A stretch of 64,000 nt of DNA from Botryobacter ruber (GCF_003347595.2 NZ_QCZK02000060.1:1-64000); one strand, 5' to 3'. Positions 41,601-50,234 are shown, numbered from the stretch's first letter. Notes: generated from the letters alone by a model not told the origin. A program made the numbers and translations.

Positions 41601-43018
41601 TCGATGCCCTGCAGCGTCAGGATGGGCAGGTACACAATCAGGATAATGATTTGCCCGAAGATGGCGCTGTTCATCATGCGGCTGGCCGAACGCTGCACGG
41701 TCGTATCCATTTCCGCCTGCGTTAGTCTGGTGGTTGTGGCAAAGCGTTTGTCCAGCGCGAAGGTGTGTAACACAGCCTCTACTATGATCACGGCGCCGTC
41801 AACGATCAGCCCGAAATCGATGGCGCCCAGGCTCATCAGGTTGCCGCTCACGCCAAAGGTGTTCATCATGGTAACGGCAAAGAGCATGGAAAGTGGGATT
41901 ACAGAAGCTACCACCAGCCCGGCACGCAGGTTGCCCAGGAACAGCACCAGCACAAACACCACGATCAGCGCCCCCTCCAGCAGGTTTTTCTCCACGGTCC
42001 GGATGGCATTGCTCACCATCTTGGTGCGGTCCAGGAAAGGTTCGATGATGACCCCTTCGGGCAGCGACTCCCGGATCAGGGCGATGCGTTCTTTCACATC
42101 GCGGATTACCTCGTTGCTGTTGGCGCCTTTCAGCATCATGACCACGGCCCCGGCCACTTCGCCCTGGGTGTTGTAGGTGATGGCGCCATAGCGGGTAGCG
42201 TGGCCGAATTCCACCTCCGCCACATCGCGCAGGTAAATGGGGGTACCGTTTTCGGTATTCTTTACGGCAATGCTGCGGATGTCGTCGAGGCTGCCCAGCA
42301 GGCCTTCGCTGCGGATAAAAAGCACGGCCGGGCCTTTGTCGATGTAGGAGCCGCCGGTGTTCTGGTTGTTGTTCTCCAGTGCCACGTAAACATCGGAAAT
42401 GGTTAAGCCATAGGACTTTAATTTAGAAGGGTTAACAGCCACCTGGTACTGCTTGAGTTTCCCGCCGAAGCTGCTGACATCGGCTACTCCTTTTACACCC
42501 AGCAGCTGCCGCCGTACAATCCAGTCCTGGATGGTGCGCAGTTCGGTCGCATCGTACTGGTCTTCGTAGCCTTTTTGGGGCCGCACCACGTATTGGTATA
42601 TCTCGCCAAGGCCGGTGCTGACCGGTCCGAGTTCCGGCACACCTACGCCTTCGGGTATCTGCGACTGCACGGCCTGCAGCCGTTCCGTTACCTGCTGCCG
42701 CGCCCAGTACACATCCACGCCATCTTCAAACACAATGGTTACCAGCGACAGGCCGAAGCGGGAGAAGCTCCGGATTTCTTTCATGCCCGGAATGTTGCTG
42801 TTGGCTAGTTCCACCGGGAAGGTAATGAGCCGCTCCACATCCGGCGCACCCAGCGAGGGCGCCACCGTAATTACCTGCACCTGGTTATCGGTAATGTCGG
42901 GTACGGCATCAATTGGCAAACGGGAAACGTTATAGACACCCATCACGATGAGGCCCAGCACGAAAAGCCCGATAATGAGCTTGTTCCGGATGGAAAAGGA
43001 GATGATTCGGTTGAGCAT
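38651..43018 (-). CDS. CusA/CzcA heavy-metal RND pump fused to a TolC-like channel
   Basis: A 1455-residue fusion. Residues 1-~1035 are a full heavy-metal RND pump with two repeats of six membrane helices and large periplasmic loops. The proton-relay helix is in LMSLGAIDFGLIVDGAVII (about 391-409). Then comes a second hydrophobic stretch, LAVLLVFLLLLLPKLSQGQQ (around residue 1045-1065), that looks like a retained signal peptide, and after it a TolC-type outer-membrane factor (about 1066-1455) with long coiled-coil helices. Pump and channel are normally separate proteins. The adaptor gene follows at once. Confidence 0.9.
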   Translation of the reverse strand: MLNRIISFSIRNKLIIGLFVLGLIVMGVYNVSRLPIDAVPDITDNQVQVITVAPSLGAPDVERLITFPVELANSNIPGMKEIRSFSRFGLSLVTIVFEDGVDVYWARQQVTERLQAVQSQIPEGVGVPELGPVSTGLGEIYQYVVRPQKGYEDQYDATELRTIQDWIVRRQLLGVKGVADVSSFGGKLKQYQVAVNPSKLKSYGLTISDVYVALENNNQNTGGSYIDKGPAVLFIRSEGLLGSLDDIRSIAVKNTENGTPIYLRDVAEVEFGHATRYGAITYNTQGEVAGAVVMMLKGANSNEVIRDVKERIALIRESLPEGVIIEPFLDRTKMVSNAIRTVEKNLLEGALIVVFVLVLFLGNLRAGLVVASVIPLSMLFAVTMMNTFGVSGNLMSLGAIDFGLIVDGAVIIVEAVLHTFALDKRFATTTRLTQAEMDTTVQRSASRMMNSAIFGQIIILIVYLPILTLQGIEGKMFRPMAQTVSFALLGAALLSITYVPMMSALVLSRKISHKPTFSDRMMARLEEFYQKRLRKVIVYPKTVIASAFMLFGVALLVLLSLGGEFIPALEEGDFAVDTRVLTGSNLNTTIASTQQAAGILLERFPEVEKVVTKIGSGEIPTDPMPIEASDMMVILKPKKEWTSAASFNELAAKMGTALQEVPGITTGFQYPVQMRFNELMTGARQDVVCKIFGENLDTLAHFARRLGGIVNTVNGASDLYVETVTGMPQIVINYNHAAIAQFGSNIADINRTVNAAFAGVSSGLVFEGERRFDLVVRLQGELRQSLNDVRNLLIPTPGGQQVPLYLLADVQLVEGPYQIQREDAKRRIIVGFNVRGRDVQSIVDELQLKVKQQLDLPPGYFVVYGGAFENLEAARQRLTIAVPLALALIFLLLFFAFKSVRYGLLIYSAIPLSAIGGIFALALRGMPFSISAGVGFIALFGVAVLNGIVMIAEFNRLRKENNLTLQEVVLEGTKTRLRPILMTASVASMGFLPMALTTTAGAEVQRPLATVVIGGLLVATLLTLFVLPSLYILFEKRHHPATASPKPLAVLLVFLLLLLPKLSQGQQLITLEQAKAKAIRQNPQLQNERLQAARLQKLQGTAWDIPQTSVVAEYGQLNSYYKDTRFGVVQSLKFPVVYTRQKQLLQREWQQGVLQSELAAYELELQVTQVFYELLYAREKQQLLQRTDSLFSTFLQNAELRFSKGASNILEKSTAQTQRGQVQLRLRQVQQDLAELQQQFQVLLNDDTLFSLAAHPLKMKPPAAADTTAPAAHPYLKLLQQQQEVSQATTQVAQSLFLPDLELGYNNQSITGIQDVNGTERTFTASDRFSAVQVGVGLPLFFGPQKARVQAAKLQEQVARNRYHAGRLQLETQLQKALEQYRQATDMLRYFEETALPNASLIISTADLQFRNGEINYLEWVLLTNQAIELQTAYIDAVRDYNQRVLEIRMLTVTL

Positions 43019-43154
43019 TGCTTACGAAATTATATACTTCCGAAGGAGGTCTTGTGCAGCTGCCGCTATTGGTGCAGTTGGGTTGCTCAGGCGGCTAAAT
43101 TTAGGGATTAGATCATTCAGAACAATTCTGTATTACCTACAATCTTTAACGCAA

Positions 43155-43186
43155 AGAGCAGAGGCTGTGGTGGCAGGTGCAGCAAA
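43155..43186 (+). repeat. DR30 dispersed repeat copy
   Basis: A near-consensus copy, AGAGCAGAGGCTGTGG then TGGCAGGTGCAGC, in the spacer between the RND pump and the MFS gene. A weaker resemblance lies at about 43054-43080. Confidence 0.85.
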
Positions 43187-43224
43187 CTTATTATACGTCA
43201 TACAGGAAGATTTAAAGCTCCAGT

Positions 43225-44433
43225 TCAGGTCTTATCAGGCGTGTCAGCTTTTGGTCCGGGAGACTTAGTGGCCACAGCCAGGTACACGATGACCGCTACG
43301 GTAACAACGCCTGTCAGGCCAAAGGCAACCGCTGCGCCATACACCTGCCAGACCAAACCGGTTAGCGAGCTGGCCGCAAACGTGGCGATGCTTTCGAAAG
43401 CGCCATACGTGCCTATGGCTGTTGCCGTATCTGCGGGTGCACTGATGTTGGATATCCAGGCTTTTGAAACGCCTTCGGTAGCTGCAGCAAAAAAACCGTA
43501 CATAAATATCAGGAAAATATATACCTGCTGCTCCTCAAACACGGCCATGCCCAGGTACACGACAGCAAAAAAACAGAGCCCTGCCAGGTACACCCGTTTT
43601 AGCCCCCAGCGGTCGGCTGCCATGCCCATGGGGTAGGAGGAGAGGGCATAGATAAAATTGTAGAAGATATAGATCCCGATGATAGCGGTATCGTGAAGGC
43701 CGGCTTCCTTCATGCGGAACAGCAGGAAAAAATCGCTGCTGTTTACCAGGGCAAAAAGGAGCAAACCGATGAGTAGCCGCCTGTAGGCCGCCGGGCTTTC
43801 TTTCCAGTAATGCAGAAAAGCGAAAAAGTTGTACCTGCCGGTTTTGCTGCCAGATGCCGCCGGTTTCCTTTTTTCACGCAGCAGGTATACCAAACTCACC
43901 GAGATGAGTCCTGGAATAAAGGCGATAAGAAAAAGTGTTTTATAGTGACCGGGAGCGAAATGCAGGTACAGGAGGGCAATGGCAGGTCCAAAAACAGCGC
44001 CCAAGGTATCCATGCTGCGGTGAAAGCCGAACACACGCCCTTTGGTGGCAGCCGCCGCCTCCTCCGACAGGAGCGCATCACGGGCACCGGTCCGCAATCC
44101 TTTTCCGAGGCGGTCGAGCGCGCGTATGCTGACTACCCAGAGCGGCAGATGAAACAGCACGAGCAGGGGCTTGGAGATAGCCGCCAGAAAATAGCCCCAC
44201 CGGACAAACGGGAGCCGAACACCAAGGCTGTCGGACAGTTTGCCAAAGTAGCCTTTGCTGAGTCCTGCCGTTGCCTGGGCAATTCCCTCCAGCACCCCGA
44301 TCAGCAGCACAGAAAAGCCGATGCTGTTCAGGTAAACCGGCATGACGGGATACAGCATCTCGCTGGCCACATCGGCAAACAGGCTCACAAAAGCCAACAC
44401 CCAAACGGTACGGGAAATTATTTTATGGTTCAT
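43225..44433 (-). CDS. MFS transporter
   Basis: A 402-residue carrier with 12 predicted membrane helices. LDRLGKGLRTGARDALLS (near residues 107-124) is the loop-4/5 motif, and GYFGKLSDSLGVRLPFVRWG (60-79) is the loop-2/3 motif-A region. The substrate is unknown. It lies upstream of the metal-efflux genes in the same direction but is separated by a DR30-bearing spacer. Confidence 0.85.
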   Translation of the reverse strand: MNHKIISRTVWVLAFVSLFADVASEMLYPVMPVYLNSIGFSVLLIGVLEGIAQATAGLSKGYFGKLSDSLGVRLPFVRWGYFLAAISKPLLVLFHLPLWVVSIRALDRLGKGLRTGARDALLSEEAAAATKGRVFGFHRSMDTLGAVFGPAIALLYLHFAPGHYKTLFLIAFIPGLISVSLVYLLREKRKPAASGSKTGRYNFFAFLHYWKESPAAYRRLLIGLLLFALVNSSDFFLLFRMKEAGLHDTAIIGIYIFYNFIYALSSYPMGMAADRWGLKRVYLAGLCFFAVVYLGMAVFEEQQVYIFLIFMYGFFAAATEGVSKAWISNISAPADTATAIGTYGAFESIATFAASSLTGLVWQVYGAAVAFGLTGVVTVAVIVYLAVATKSPGPKADTPDKT

Positions 44434-44480
44434 AGCACCAGCTCCGGGTTAAGGACATGCCTTTTACAGGTACGAAAAAC

Positions 44481-44512
44481 TTACTGCTGCAGCCACCACA
44501 GCCTCTGCTGCA
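44481..44512 (-). repeat. DR30 dispersed repeat copy
   Basis: TTACTGCTGCAGCCACC then ACAGCCTCTGCTGCA, just upstream of the MFS gene. Confidence 0.85.
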
Positions 44513-44999
44513 TAACCCAAACAGCGCCTGGTGCTGCTCTCTGGTGGAACGGTGTCGCTCACAAACCGGGTTCGGTTTCCGATGCTTTCTTCTGGCTAAT
44601 TGGTTGGTTATCTGGAATGTTTAAAAATTATTTTTTTTGCTTCTCCTGCTTTACCGTTTAAAAAGTAAATCGTATAACCCAATATATAAATACCTAATAC
44701 AAGTATATTTTACTCCTGAAATGTTACCTGCTGCTTTAACTGGTTTAGTTTAGCGGATGTAACGGAAAGCGCACCAACTACCATATGCGGATGATCGTCC
44801 GCTCGCACAGATAAAAAGGAAACGATGTCAGTTCAGGTAATTCGCTTCCTCCCGACCGAGCCTTTTCATTTTCTGATAGCATGAAAATATAGCACGTGCA
44901 AAAGAAAGCTATCCTGAACATGTTAAAGAACAGAAATTAACATTCTAATTCATGCAGTTACCTATGGTTTGAGTTTTACAATTTTTATCGATTATTCTT
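44513..44999. other. Spacer without recognised features
   Basis: About 490 bp between divergent genes, AT-rich around 44640-44720. I see no gene, RNA or strong hairpin. A promoter for the next gene must lie here, but no clean TAnnTTTG match is seen. Confidence 0.4.
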
Positions 45000-45323
45000 A
45001 TGGAGAACAAAAGCAAAGCCGTTCAGGAAATGTTTGGCTGTAAGCTGGAGGAAGATTTATGCAGCAGGTTATATAACGACACATATGGGTATATTCTTTA
45101 CAACGATACACAATCTTTTCTTGAACTGCTGGACTACAGCATGAGCCTGAAAGATTTAAATGTTACCCCGTCCGAAGACTTTCTGGTATTTAAATACATG
45201 CTCCGGCTCATGTTAAAAAAACACCCTAAAAAATTGTTGATGCTTCTTCCTGCATCAGCAAACAATAGCATTAAAAAACGTATAAATAGTAAAATATGTA
45301 CTTTTAGCCAGCAGCAAAGATGA
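45000..45323 (+). CDS. Hypothetical protein
   Basis: A 107-residue, mostly helical protein (MENKSKAVQEMFGCKLEEDL...) with a basic C-terminal part. No motif or family is recognised. It stands alone. Codon use is somewhat AT-richer than its neighbours, so it could be acquired or poorly conserved. Confidence 0.5.
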   Translation: MENKSKAVQEMFGCKLEEDLCSRLYNDTYGYILYNDTQSFLELLDYSMSLKDLNVTPSEDFLVFKYMLRLMLKKHPKKLLMLLPASANNSIKKRINSKICTFSQQQR

Positions 45324-45489
45324 CGTTGGCATGGCGCAAGGGCCATTATTTTTGATTGAAGACGGTTAAGGAAGTAACCGCAGGTAGCGTGCAGGATACT
45401 TTCTGAAACCGGTCTGCCGATAGCATATTTTTAAATTGAAATTTGATTTAACTTCTTTAACGATTGTTTAACCTATCAAACTTAAAGCT

Positions 45490-45957
45490 ATGGCAAATTT
45501 AACAAGAAGAAGCGGCGAGTCCAGGATGCCGTCTCACTCCATTTTTTCTGATTTTTTTAGCGATGTAGATCGTTTTTTCGACAAGGACATCTTTAATGCG
45601 CCCATGCGCTGGAGAAAGCAACTCGAAGGCACACTGCCTGCCGTAAACATCCGCGACAACGAAAAAGATTATGCCATCGAGGTAGCAGCCCCCGGCATGA
45701 AAAAAGAAGACTTCAACATCGATATGGATGAAGGCATTCTTACCATCAGCAGCCAGAAAGAAGAAGACAAAACCGAAGAAAAAGAAAATTTCACCAGGCG
45801 CGAGTACAACTACAGCTCCTTCAGCCGCTCCTTCAGCCTTCCGGAAAATGTGAAAGCTGATGAAATCAAGGCACAGTATAACAATGGGGTACTTTGTATT
45901 ACAGTCCCAAAAGCTGAAACAAAAGAACAGCCCAAGAAGAAAATAAACATTGAATAA
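45490..45957 (+). CDS. Hsp20/alpha-crystallin small heat-shock protein
   Basis: A 155-residue small chaperone. The N-terminal arm contains FFSDVDRFFDKDIF. The alpha-crystallin domain (about residues 50-145) has the VAAPGMKKEDFNID and GVLCITVPKA signatures. It binds unfolding proteins without ATP and assembles into oligomers. It stands alone, with no heat-shock operator recognised. Confidence 0.92.
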   Translation: MANLTRRSGESRMPSHSIFSDFFSDVDRFFDKDIFNAPMRWRKQLEGTLPAVNIRDNEKDYAIEVAAPGMKKEDFNIDMDEGILTISSQKEEDKTEEKENFTRREYNYSSFSRSFSLPENVKADEIKAQYNNGVLCITVPKAETKEQPKKKINIE

Positions 45958-46249
45958 ACAGTCTGCCTTCTAGCAAAGCAATCGCTCATCACCCTTATCC
46001 CGAATTCACCCTTCGAAGGAAGTTCATGCGACTCCGTCCTGTTACCCCCAACACCAGGCAGCCGGAACTGCAAGCAAAGCTCCGGCTGTAACTTCCTTCG
46101 TCTGTTTAATGCTTGCTGCGCTCCCTGCAGTTGTACTATGCTTTTGCCCTTGTTCAGGTATTTCTTCAGCTGTTCAGATATAACCAGCAGATAATTAGCT
46201 GATTAACCAGAGATCGCACTTCATTTTTGTCAAGAAAAAATTACCTGCC

Positions 46250-47653
46250 ATGAAAAAAGAAGCTCCTATCGACAACACTTCGCTGCAGTATTTACAAACC
46301 AGGCTCCGGGGAAACATGCTTTTGCCTGGCGATTCCGGTTTTGATGCGGCACGCAGCATCTGGAACAGCATGATCCTGCGCGAGCCTGCCCTGATCGTCC
46401 GGTGTAAAACCACGCACGATGTAATTAACGCCGTCAACTTTGCGCAGGACCAGAACCTGGTGGTATCCGTGAAAGGCGGCGGACACAATATTGCGGGCAA
46501 TGCTGTTTGTAACGGCGGCCTGATGATCGACCTTTCGGAGATGCAGGCAGTGGAGGTGGACCCGGAGAAGAAAACAGTTCGGGTAGAAGGAGGATGCCTG
46601 CTGGGCATGGTGGATGAGGCCACGCAGCAACATGGCCTGGCCGTACCTGCAGGCGTTGTCTCCACTACCGGAGTTGCCGGTCTTACCCTGGGTGGCGGGT
46701 TTGGCTGGATCAGTCGCAAGTATGGCCTTTCCATTGATAACCTGCTTGAAGCAGAGGTTGTAACGGCGGATGGCAACTGTATCACGGCCAGTAAGAAAGA
46801 AAACCCCAACTTGTTCTGGGGGCTCCGTGGCGGGGGCGGCAACTTTGGCATCGTTACCCGCTTCACTTTCCGGCTACAACCGGTAGGGCAGGTGTATTCC
46901 GGGCTGATCGTGCATCCTTTTTCAGCTGCCCGCGAGCTGCTACAGTTCCACCGCGATTTTATAGCGCAGGCACCCGACGAGCTGACCCTGTGGGTGATTA
47001 TCCGGCACGCGCCGCCGCTGCCTTTCTTGCCGGAAGCGGTGCACGGGCAGCTGGTCGTGGTGGTGGCCTTCTGTTATGTGGGCGATGAGGCTGCCGGCGC
47101 GCAAGTAATGGCCCCTTACCGCGCCTGGGGCAGCCCGCTGGGCGAGCATGTGGGCATGAACCCCTTTGCCGACTGGCAGAAAAGTTTTGACGGGCTTAGC
47201 ACATCCGGCGCCCGCAACTACTGGAAATCACATTACCTGCACGAAATCAGCGATGCTTTCATCGACACTGTTATCCCGTACGCCGCTGATTTTCCTTCTC
47301 CTGACTGTGAGGTACTTATTCCCCAACTCGGTGGAGCCATCAGCAGGGTACCGGAAGATGAAACAGCCTTTACCAACCGCCAGGCGCCCACCCTGATTAA
47401 CCTGCATACCCGCTGGGAAAAAGCAGCAGACGACGAAAAGAACATCCGCTGGGCCCGGGAGTTTTTTGAAGCCCTGAAGCCTTTTTCAACGGGGGGAGTT
47501 TATGTCAACTTTATCGGCGAGGAGGACGAAACCCGGGTGCACGATGCCTATTCAGCAGCTACCTGGAAAAAGCTGGTTAGCCTGAAAGTAAAGTACGATC
47601 CGCAGAATTTTTTCCATATGAATCAGAATATCCGTCCATCACAGTATCATTAA
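46250..47653 (+). CDS. FAD-binding oxidoreductase, berberine-bridge type
   Basis: A 467-residue flavin oxidase or dehydrogenase. The FAD-binding domain includes KGGGHNIAGNAVCNGGLMID with His79, the usual site of covalent FAD attachment. The second attachment cysteine found in bi-covalent members is not visible in TLGGGFGWISRKYGLS, so attachment is probably single. The C-terminal BBE segment is KYDPQNFFHMNQNI. Substrates in the family are sugars or phenolic alcohols; none can be assigned. It is followed closely by a small gene. Confidence 0.85.
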   Translation: MKKEAPIDNTSLQYLQTRLRGNMLLPGDSGFDAARSIWNSMILREPALIVRCKTTHDVINAVNFAQDQNLVVSVKGGGHNIAGNAVCNGGLMIDLSEMQAVEVDPEKKTVRVEGGCLLGMVDEATQQHGLAVPAGVVSTTGVAGLTLGGGFGWISRKYGLSIDNLLEAEVVTADGNCITASKKENPNLFWGLRGGGGNFGIVTRFTFRLQPVGQVYSGLIVHPFSAARELLQFHRDFIAQAPDELTLWVIIRHAPPLPFLPEAVHGQLVVVVAFCYVGDEAAGAQVMAPYRAWGSPLGEHVGMNPFADWQKSFDGLSTSGARNYWKSHYLHEISDAFIDTVIPYAADFPSPDCEVLIPQLGGAISRVPEDETAFTNRQAPTLINLHTRWEKAADDEKNIRWAREFFEALKPFSTGGVYVNFIGEEDETRVHDAYSAATWKKLVSLKVKYDPQNFFHMNQNIRPSQYH

Positions 47654-47664
47654 AAGCGACAGCC

Positions 47665-47961
47665 ATGTACATTATCCGTGACATTTTTTATTTAAAATTC
47701 GGTCATTTTAAAGACGCTAAAGCCTTGCTGACCGAAGCAAAACAGAGCGGCATTTTACCGCAAGCAAAAGCATTCCGGTTTCTGTCCGATTTTACCGGCG
47801 ATGCCTACCGTTTTATTATGGAAGAAGGTTACGATTCGCTGGCCGACTATGAGAAAGCGCTGGGAGAGGAGCTGGCCACCGATGAATGGCAAAAGTGGTA
47901 TGCTAAGTTTAAAGAGCATGTAGAGCGGTCGCACCGGGAGATACTTAAAGAGATAATGTAG
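47665..47961 (+). CDS. Small conserved protein, likely alpha-beta barrel dimer
   Basis: A 98-residue protein (MYIIRDIFYLKFGHFKDAKA...) with a strand-helix-strand pattern like dimeric ferredoxin-like (Dabb or NIPSNAP) proteins. It starts 12 bp after the oxidoreductase stop and is probably co-transcribed with it. The function is unknown. Confidence 0.6.
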   Translation: MYIIRDIFYLKFGHFKDAKALLTEAKQSGILPQAKAFRFLSDFTGDAYRFIMEEGYDSLADYEKALGEELATDEWQKWYAKFKEHVERSHREILKEIM

Positions 47962-47993
47962 TTTGCTGCTCTCGTTAAACGTGTTCTGCAGAG

Positions 47994-48026
47994 GTACAGC
48001 AGCGGCTTTGGTGGCTGGTGCAGAAA
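47994..48026 (+). repeat. DR30 dispersed repeat copy
   Basis: GTACAGCAGCGGCTTTGG then TGGCTGGTGCAGAAA, in the spacer before the RES/Xre module. Confidence 0.75.
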
Positions 48027-48133
48027 CATATTTTTTCGCAATACCACTTATTATGTTAAGTAGTAGTGACTGAAACAGCTACTACGATACAGGCGGGGAG
48101 AAGCATTACCTTCAATTTCTGGTGAGATAGCAT

Positions 48134-48613
48134 TTATTTTGACTTTTTCAGCTTCAGGTCCATTTCTACGAAGCGGTAATCATAGGTAAAAGGCTCTCTG
48201 GCTTTGATTTTAATTTTTGTGAAATCCGGGTGGCGGGCGTTGATGACGTAATTGTGTTCCGTGGGTACAACAGCCGAGGGTACTTTAAGCAGCGGTGTTT
48301 CTGCTGCCTCGTACCAGGCTGAACCTAAGGGTTGTGTGAGGCTGTAGCTGCTGGCCAGTTTCCAGTCGGTGGGCAGCTGGTGCAGCGAAATGGTGGTTTG
48401 TAAAAGGTCGTCGGGTAGCTCCAGCACCATCATCATGAAGCGGGAGCCCAGCACACCCTGACCCATTTTATGTACCATGTTTTCGAGGGAGCACAGCGAG
48501 CGGTTGGAGCCGGCGTAAATAACAAACTCGCCGTCGTAGTTCCAGCGGCCGGAGAAGCCGGGGGCATACAGCCGGTCCGCAAACCGCTCCAGTACAATCC
48601 GATACAGCTCCAT
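48134..48613 (-). CDS. RES-domain toxin (NAD+ phosphorylase type)
   Basis: A 159-residue RES toxin. The conserved Arg-Tyr-Glu set is visible: R5 in ELYRIV, Y33 in VIYAGSNRS and E44 in SLENMVHK. Characterised RES toxins destroy cellular NAD+. It lies 2 bp after the Xre-type antitoxin gene in the same transcript. Confidence 0.88.
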   Translation of the reverse strand: MELYRIVLERFADRLYAPGFSGRWNYDGEFVIYAGSNRSLCSLENMVHKMGQGVLGSRFMMMVLELPDDLLQTTISLHQLPTDWKLASSYSLTQPLGSAWYEAAETPLLKVPSAVVPTEHNYVINARHPDFTKIKIKAREPFTYDYRFVEMDLKLKKSK

Positions 48614-48615
48614 GC

Positions 48616-49032
48616 TTAAGCGGCATACCCGTGTGCAATCCGCATCAGTTGCTTTTCAACTTCAGCAATTCCAGAAATGGAATGCAGCAAATCGATCGGC
48701 CGCTTATTTTCCAGTCCGGGCGAAGGAATGTCAAGCCAGTCGGTAAACTCTGTGGTAGAACCAAACAGCTCGTCGCCGAGGGCAAAGAGGCGGTGCAGGT
48801 GCAGGATCTTTTCAGCCGCGTCTTTGATGAACTTTTTTTTGGAGTTGCGGTAATTGTCAACCGTTTTCGGATCGATGCCCACAAAGCCGGCCAGTTCGTC
48901 TTTGCGAAGCCCGGAGTGTTTTTGCAGGGAAACAAAATAAGAAGCATCGACGCCTTCGAGCGACTTGTTGATCAGGGCCAGGTTATTTGGAATGACAGTC
49001 AAGCTTCCGGTTTCTTTTGCAGATGTTCTCAT
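48616..49032 (-). CDS. Xre/MbcA/ParS-type antitoxin of the RES toxin
   Basis: A 138-residue antitoxin. A helix-turn-helix region (about residues 35-70, LRKDELAGFVGIDPKTVDNYR) is followed by a toxin-binding C-terminal domain with GSTTEFTDWLDIPSPGLENKRPIDLL. I chose the ATG at 49032 (MRTSAKETG); a GTG at 49056 would add eight residues. Autorepression is likely, since three GGAAWTTTCY dyads lie just upstream. Confidence 0.85.
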   Translation of the reverse strand: MRTSAKETGSLTVIPNNLALINKSLEGVDASYFVSLQKHSGLRKDELAGFVGIDPKTVDNYRNSKKKFIKDAAEKILHLHRLFALGDELFGSTTEFTDWLDIPSPGLENKRPIDLLHSISGIAEVEKQLMRIAHGYAA

Positions 49033-49067
49033 AATTCGTGTCTCTTTAGTTGACACTATAAATATAC

Positions 49068-49113
49068 GGAATTTTCCTTAATAAGCACGGAAATTTCTTA
49101 AAAGGAATTTTCT
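49068..49113. promoter_or_regulatory. Three palindromic boxes before the Xre antitoxin
   Basis: GGAATTTTCC (49068-49077), GGAAATTTCT (49089-49098) and GGAATTTTCT (49104-49113) lie 36-81 bp before the antitoxin start. Repeated near-palindromes here fit an autoregulatory operator for the HTH antitoxin. Confidence 0.5.
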
Positions 49114-49603
49114 TTGTCATCCCGTCAGGTATCTTTTAGGTGGGTAACAGAAAGGGTTACTAAGGATAAAGGTCCGCACAATTGAGTTTGGAGCTTTGAC
49201 TGCAGGTGAACTGTTTCATAGTTGGCTTTCTTGTTCTTTTTGCCTTGATGCAAAAAGAACCAAAAAAATCAAGACCCTCCAAACTCGCTGAACGCTCGAA
49301 GAGTGGAGTGTCATTATAGGCACCTGGCTGGCGGTAGTGCTTCGTAGTTGAAAGTAACTTCACCAGTGATTAATAGAAATTATGCCGGCAATATCTGACA
49401 TATACTGCACACGCGACTCTTGCTGCAAAACCAGGACAATGCTGCAGCTGCAAAAAACTACACCTATTTAACATAAAGTATATTATCAGTGACACTTATA
49501 AAGAGATATTTTTATCGTATTTTATCAGTCTTATAATTTATATTATGTTAAGTAATGTTTTTTATAACTTAGTTTAACTACAACTACTAGCTCTCCCTCT
49601 ACA
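49114..49603. other. Spacer between two toxin-antitoxin modules, with an IR element
   Basis: About 490 bp without a credible gene. GTTCTTTTTGC (49233-49243) and GCAAAAAGAAC (49250-49260) are perfect 11-bp arms around CTTGAT, with CTTTCTT and AAATCAAG outside. Similar strings are common as small repeats in Bacteroidota. The right part (49480-49600) is very AT-rich. Confidence 0.5.
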
Positions 49604-49879
49604 TCAATCATCATAATGAAACCGGCACTGAATAATGGAACAGATTTGATCTACACCTCTTGTGCCACAAATACGGTAAACCAGCCGATGTTCGCCTGTA
49701 ATGCGACGTGACCAAAAACCTTTAAGATCATGTTTAAGAGGTTCTGGCTTGCCCAAGCCCTTGAATGGATCTGTTTTAATCGCCCGGAGTAACTGTAGTA
49801 CTTTGTCAGCCGCATCCGGTTCATTTTCAATTAAATAGATGAAATCATCCCAGGCATGGGATGTGAATTTAATCTCCAT
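49604..49879 (-). CDS. yoeB: YoeB/Txe-family toxin
   Basis: A 91-residue ribosome-dependent mRNA endonuclease toxin. The catalytic residues seen in Escherichia coli YoeB have counterparts: Glu46, Arg65 in TGEHRLVY, and the C-terminal His88-Tyr89 in CRFHYDD. It overlaps the antitoxin gene by 11 bp. Confidence 0.92.
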   Translation of the reverse strand: MEIKFTSHAWDDFIYLIENEPDAADKVLQLLRAIKTDPFKGLGKPEPLKHDLKGFWSRRITGEHRLVYRICGTRGVDQICSIIQCRFHYDD

Positions 49880-50159
49880 GCCTGAGTTTAAGTTTTGCTT
49901 CTAATTCATCCAGTGATAACCCGTTTGTTTTCCCTTCCTGAAGTTGTGCAACAGACTCATCCAGCCTTCTCCTGTTTGCTGCCGTAGAGTTCAGGTAGCT
50001 TGTTTCCATCAGCGAATTGTACTCCCTGATCGACATAATTACCACTGCATCATCTTCGTTATTGCTGCGCGGCACAATGATAGTTTCCATCGATCGGCTT
50101 ACGCGATCCAGGTAGTGTTTGATGTTGTTTCTGAGAGATGAAATTGTGATAGCCTGCAT
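49869..50159 (-). CDS. yefM: YefM/Phd-family antitoxin
   Basis: A 96-residue antitoxin. The N-terminal DNA-binding fold reads MQAITISSLRNNIKHYLDRV, and VVIMSIREYNSLMETSYL is the conserved middle. The acidic C-terminus would wrap the toxin. It is transcribed ahead of yoeB with an 11-bp overlap. A row of GTAC boxes precedes it. Confidence 0.92.
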   Translation of the reverse strand: MQAITISSLRNNIKHYLDRVSRSMETIIVPRSNNEDDAVVIMSIREYNSLMETSYLNSTAANRRRLDESVAQLQEGKTNGLSLDELEAKLKLRHGD

Positions 50160-50173
50160 AACTGGAAAATAAA

Positions 50174-50207
50174 TTTGTACTTACTAAGGTACGAAATTTT
50201 GTACAAC
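50174..50207. promoter_or_regulatory. YefM operator: three GTAC boxes at 12-bp spacing
   Basis: GTAC occurs at 50177, 50189 and 50201, exactly 12 bp apart, inside TTTGTACTT, GGTACGA and TTGTACAA. It lies 15-48 bp before yefM. The operator of Escherichia coli yefM-yoeB is known for TGTACA cores 12 bp apart, so this is very likely the autoregulatory site. Confidence 0.7.
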
Positions 50208-50234
50208 ATGATTCCAAAACCAGCGGCCATCACT

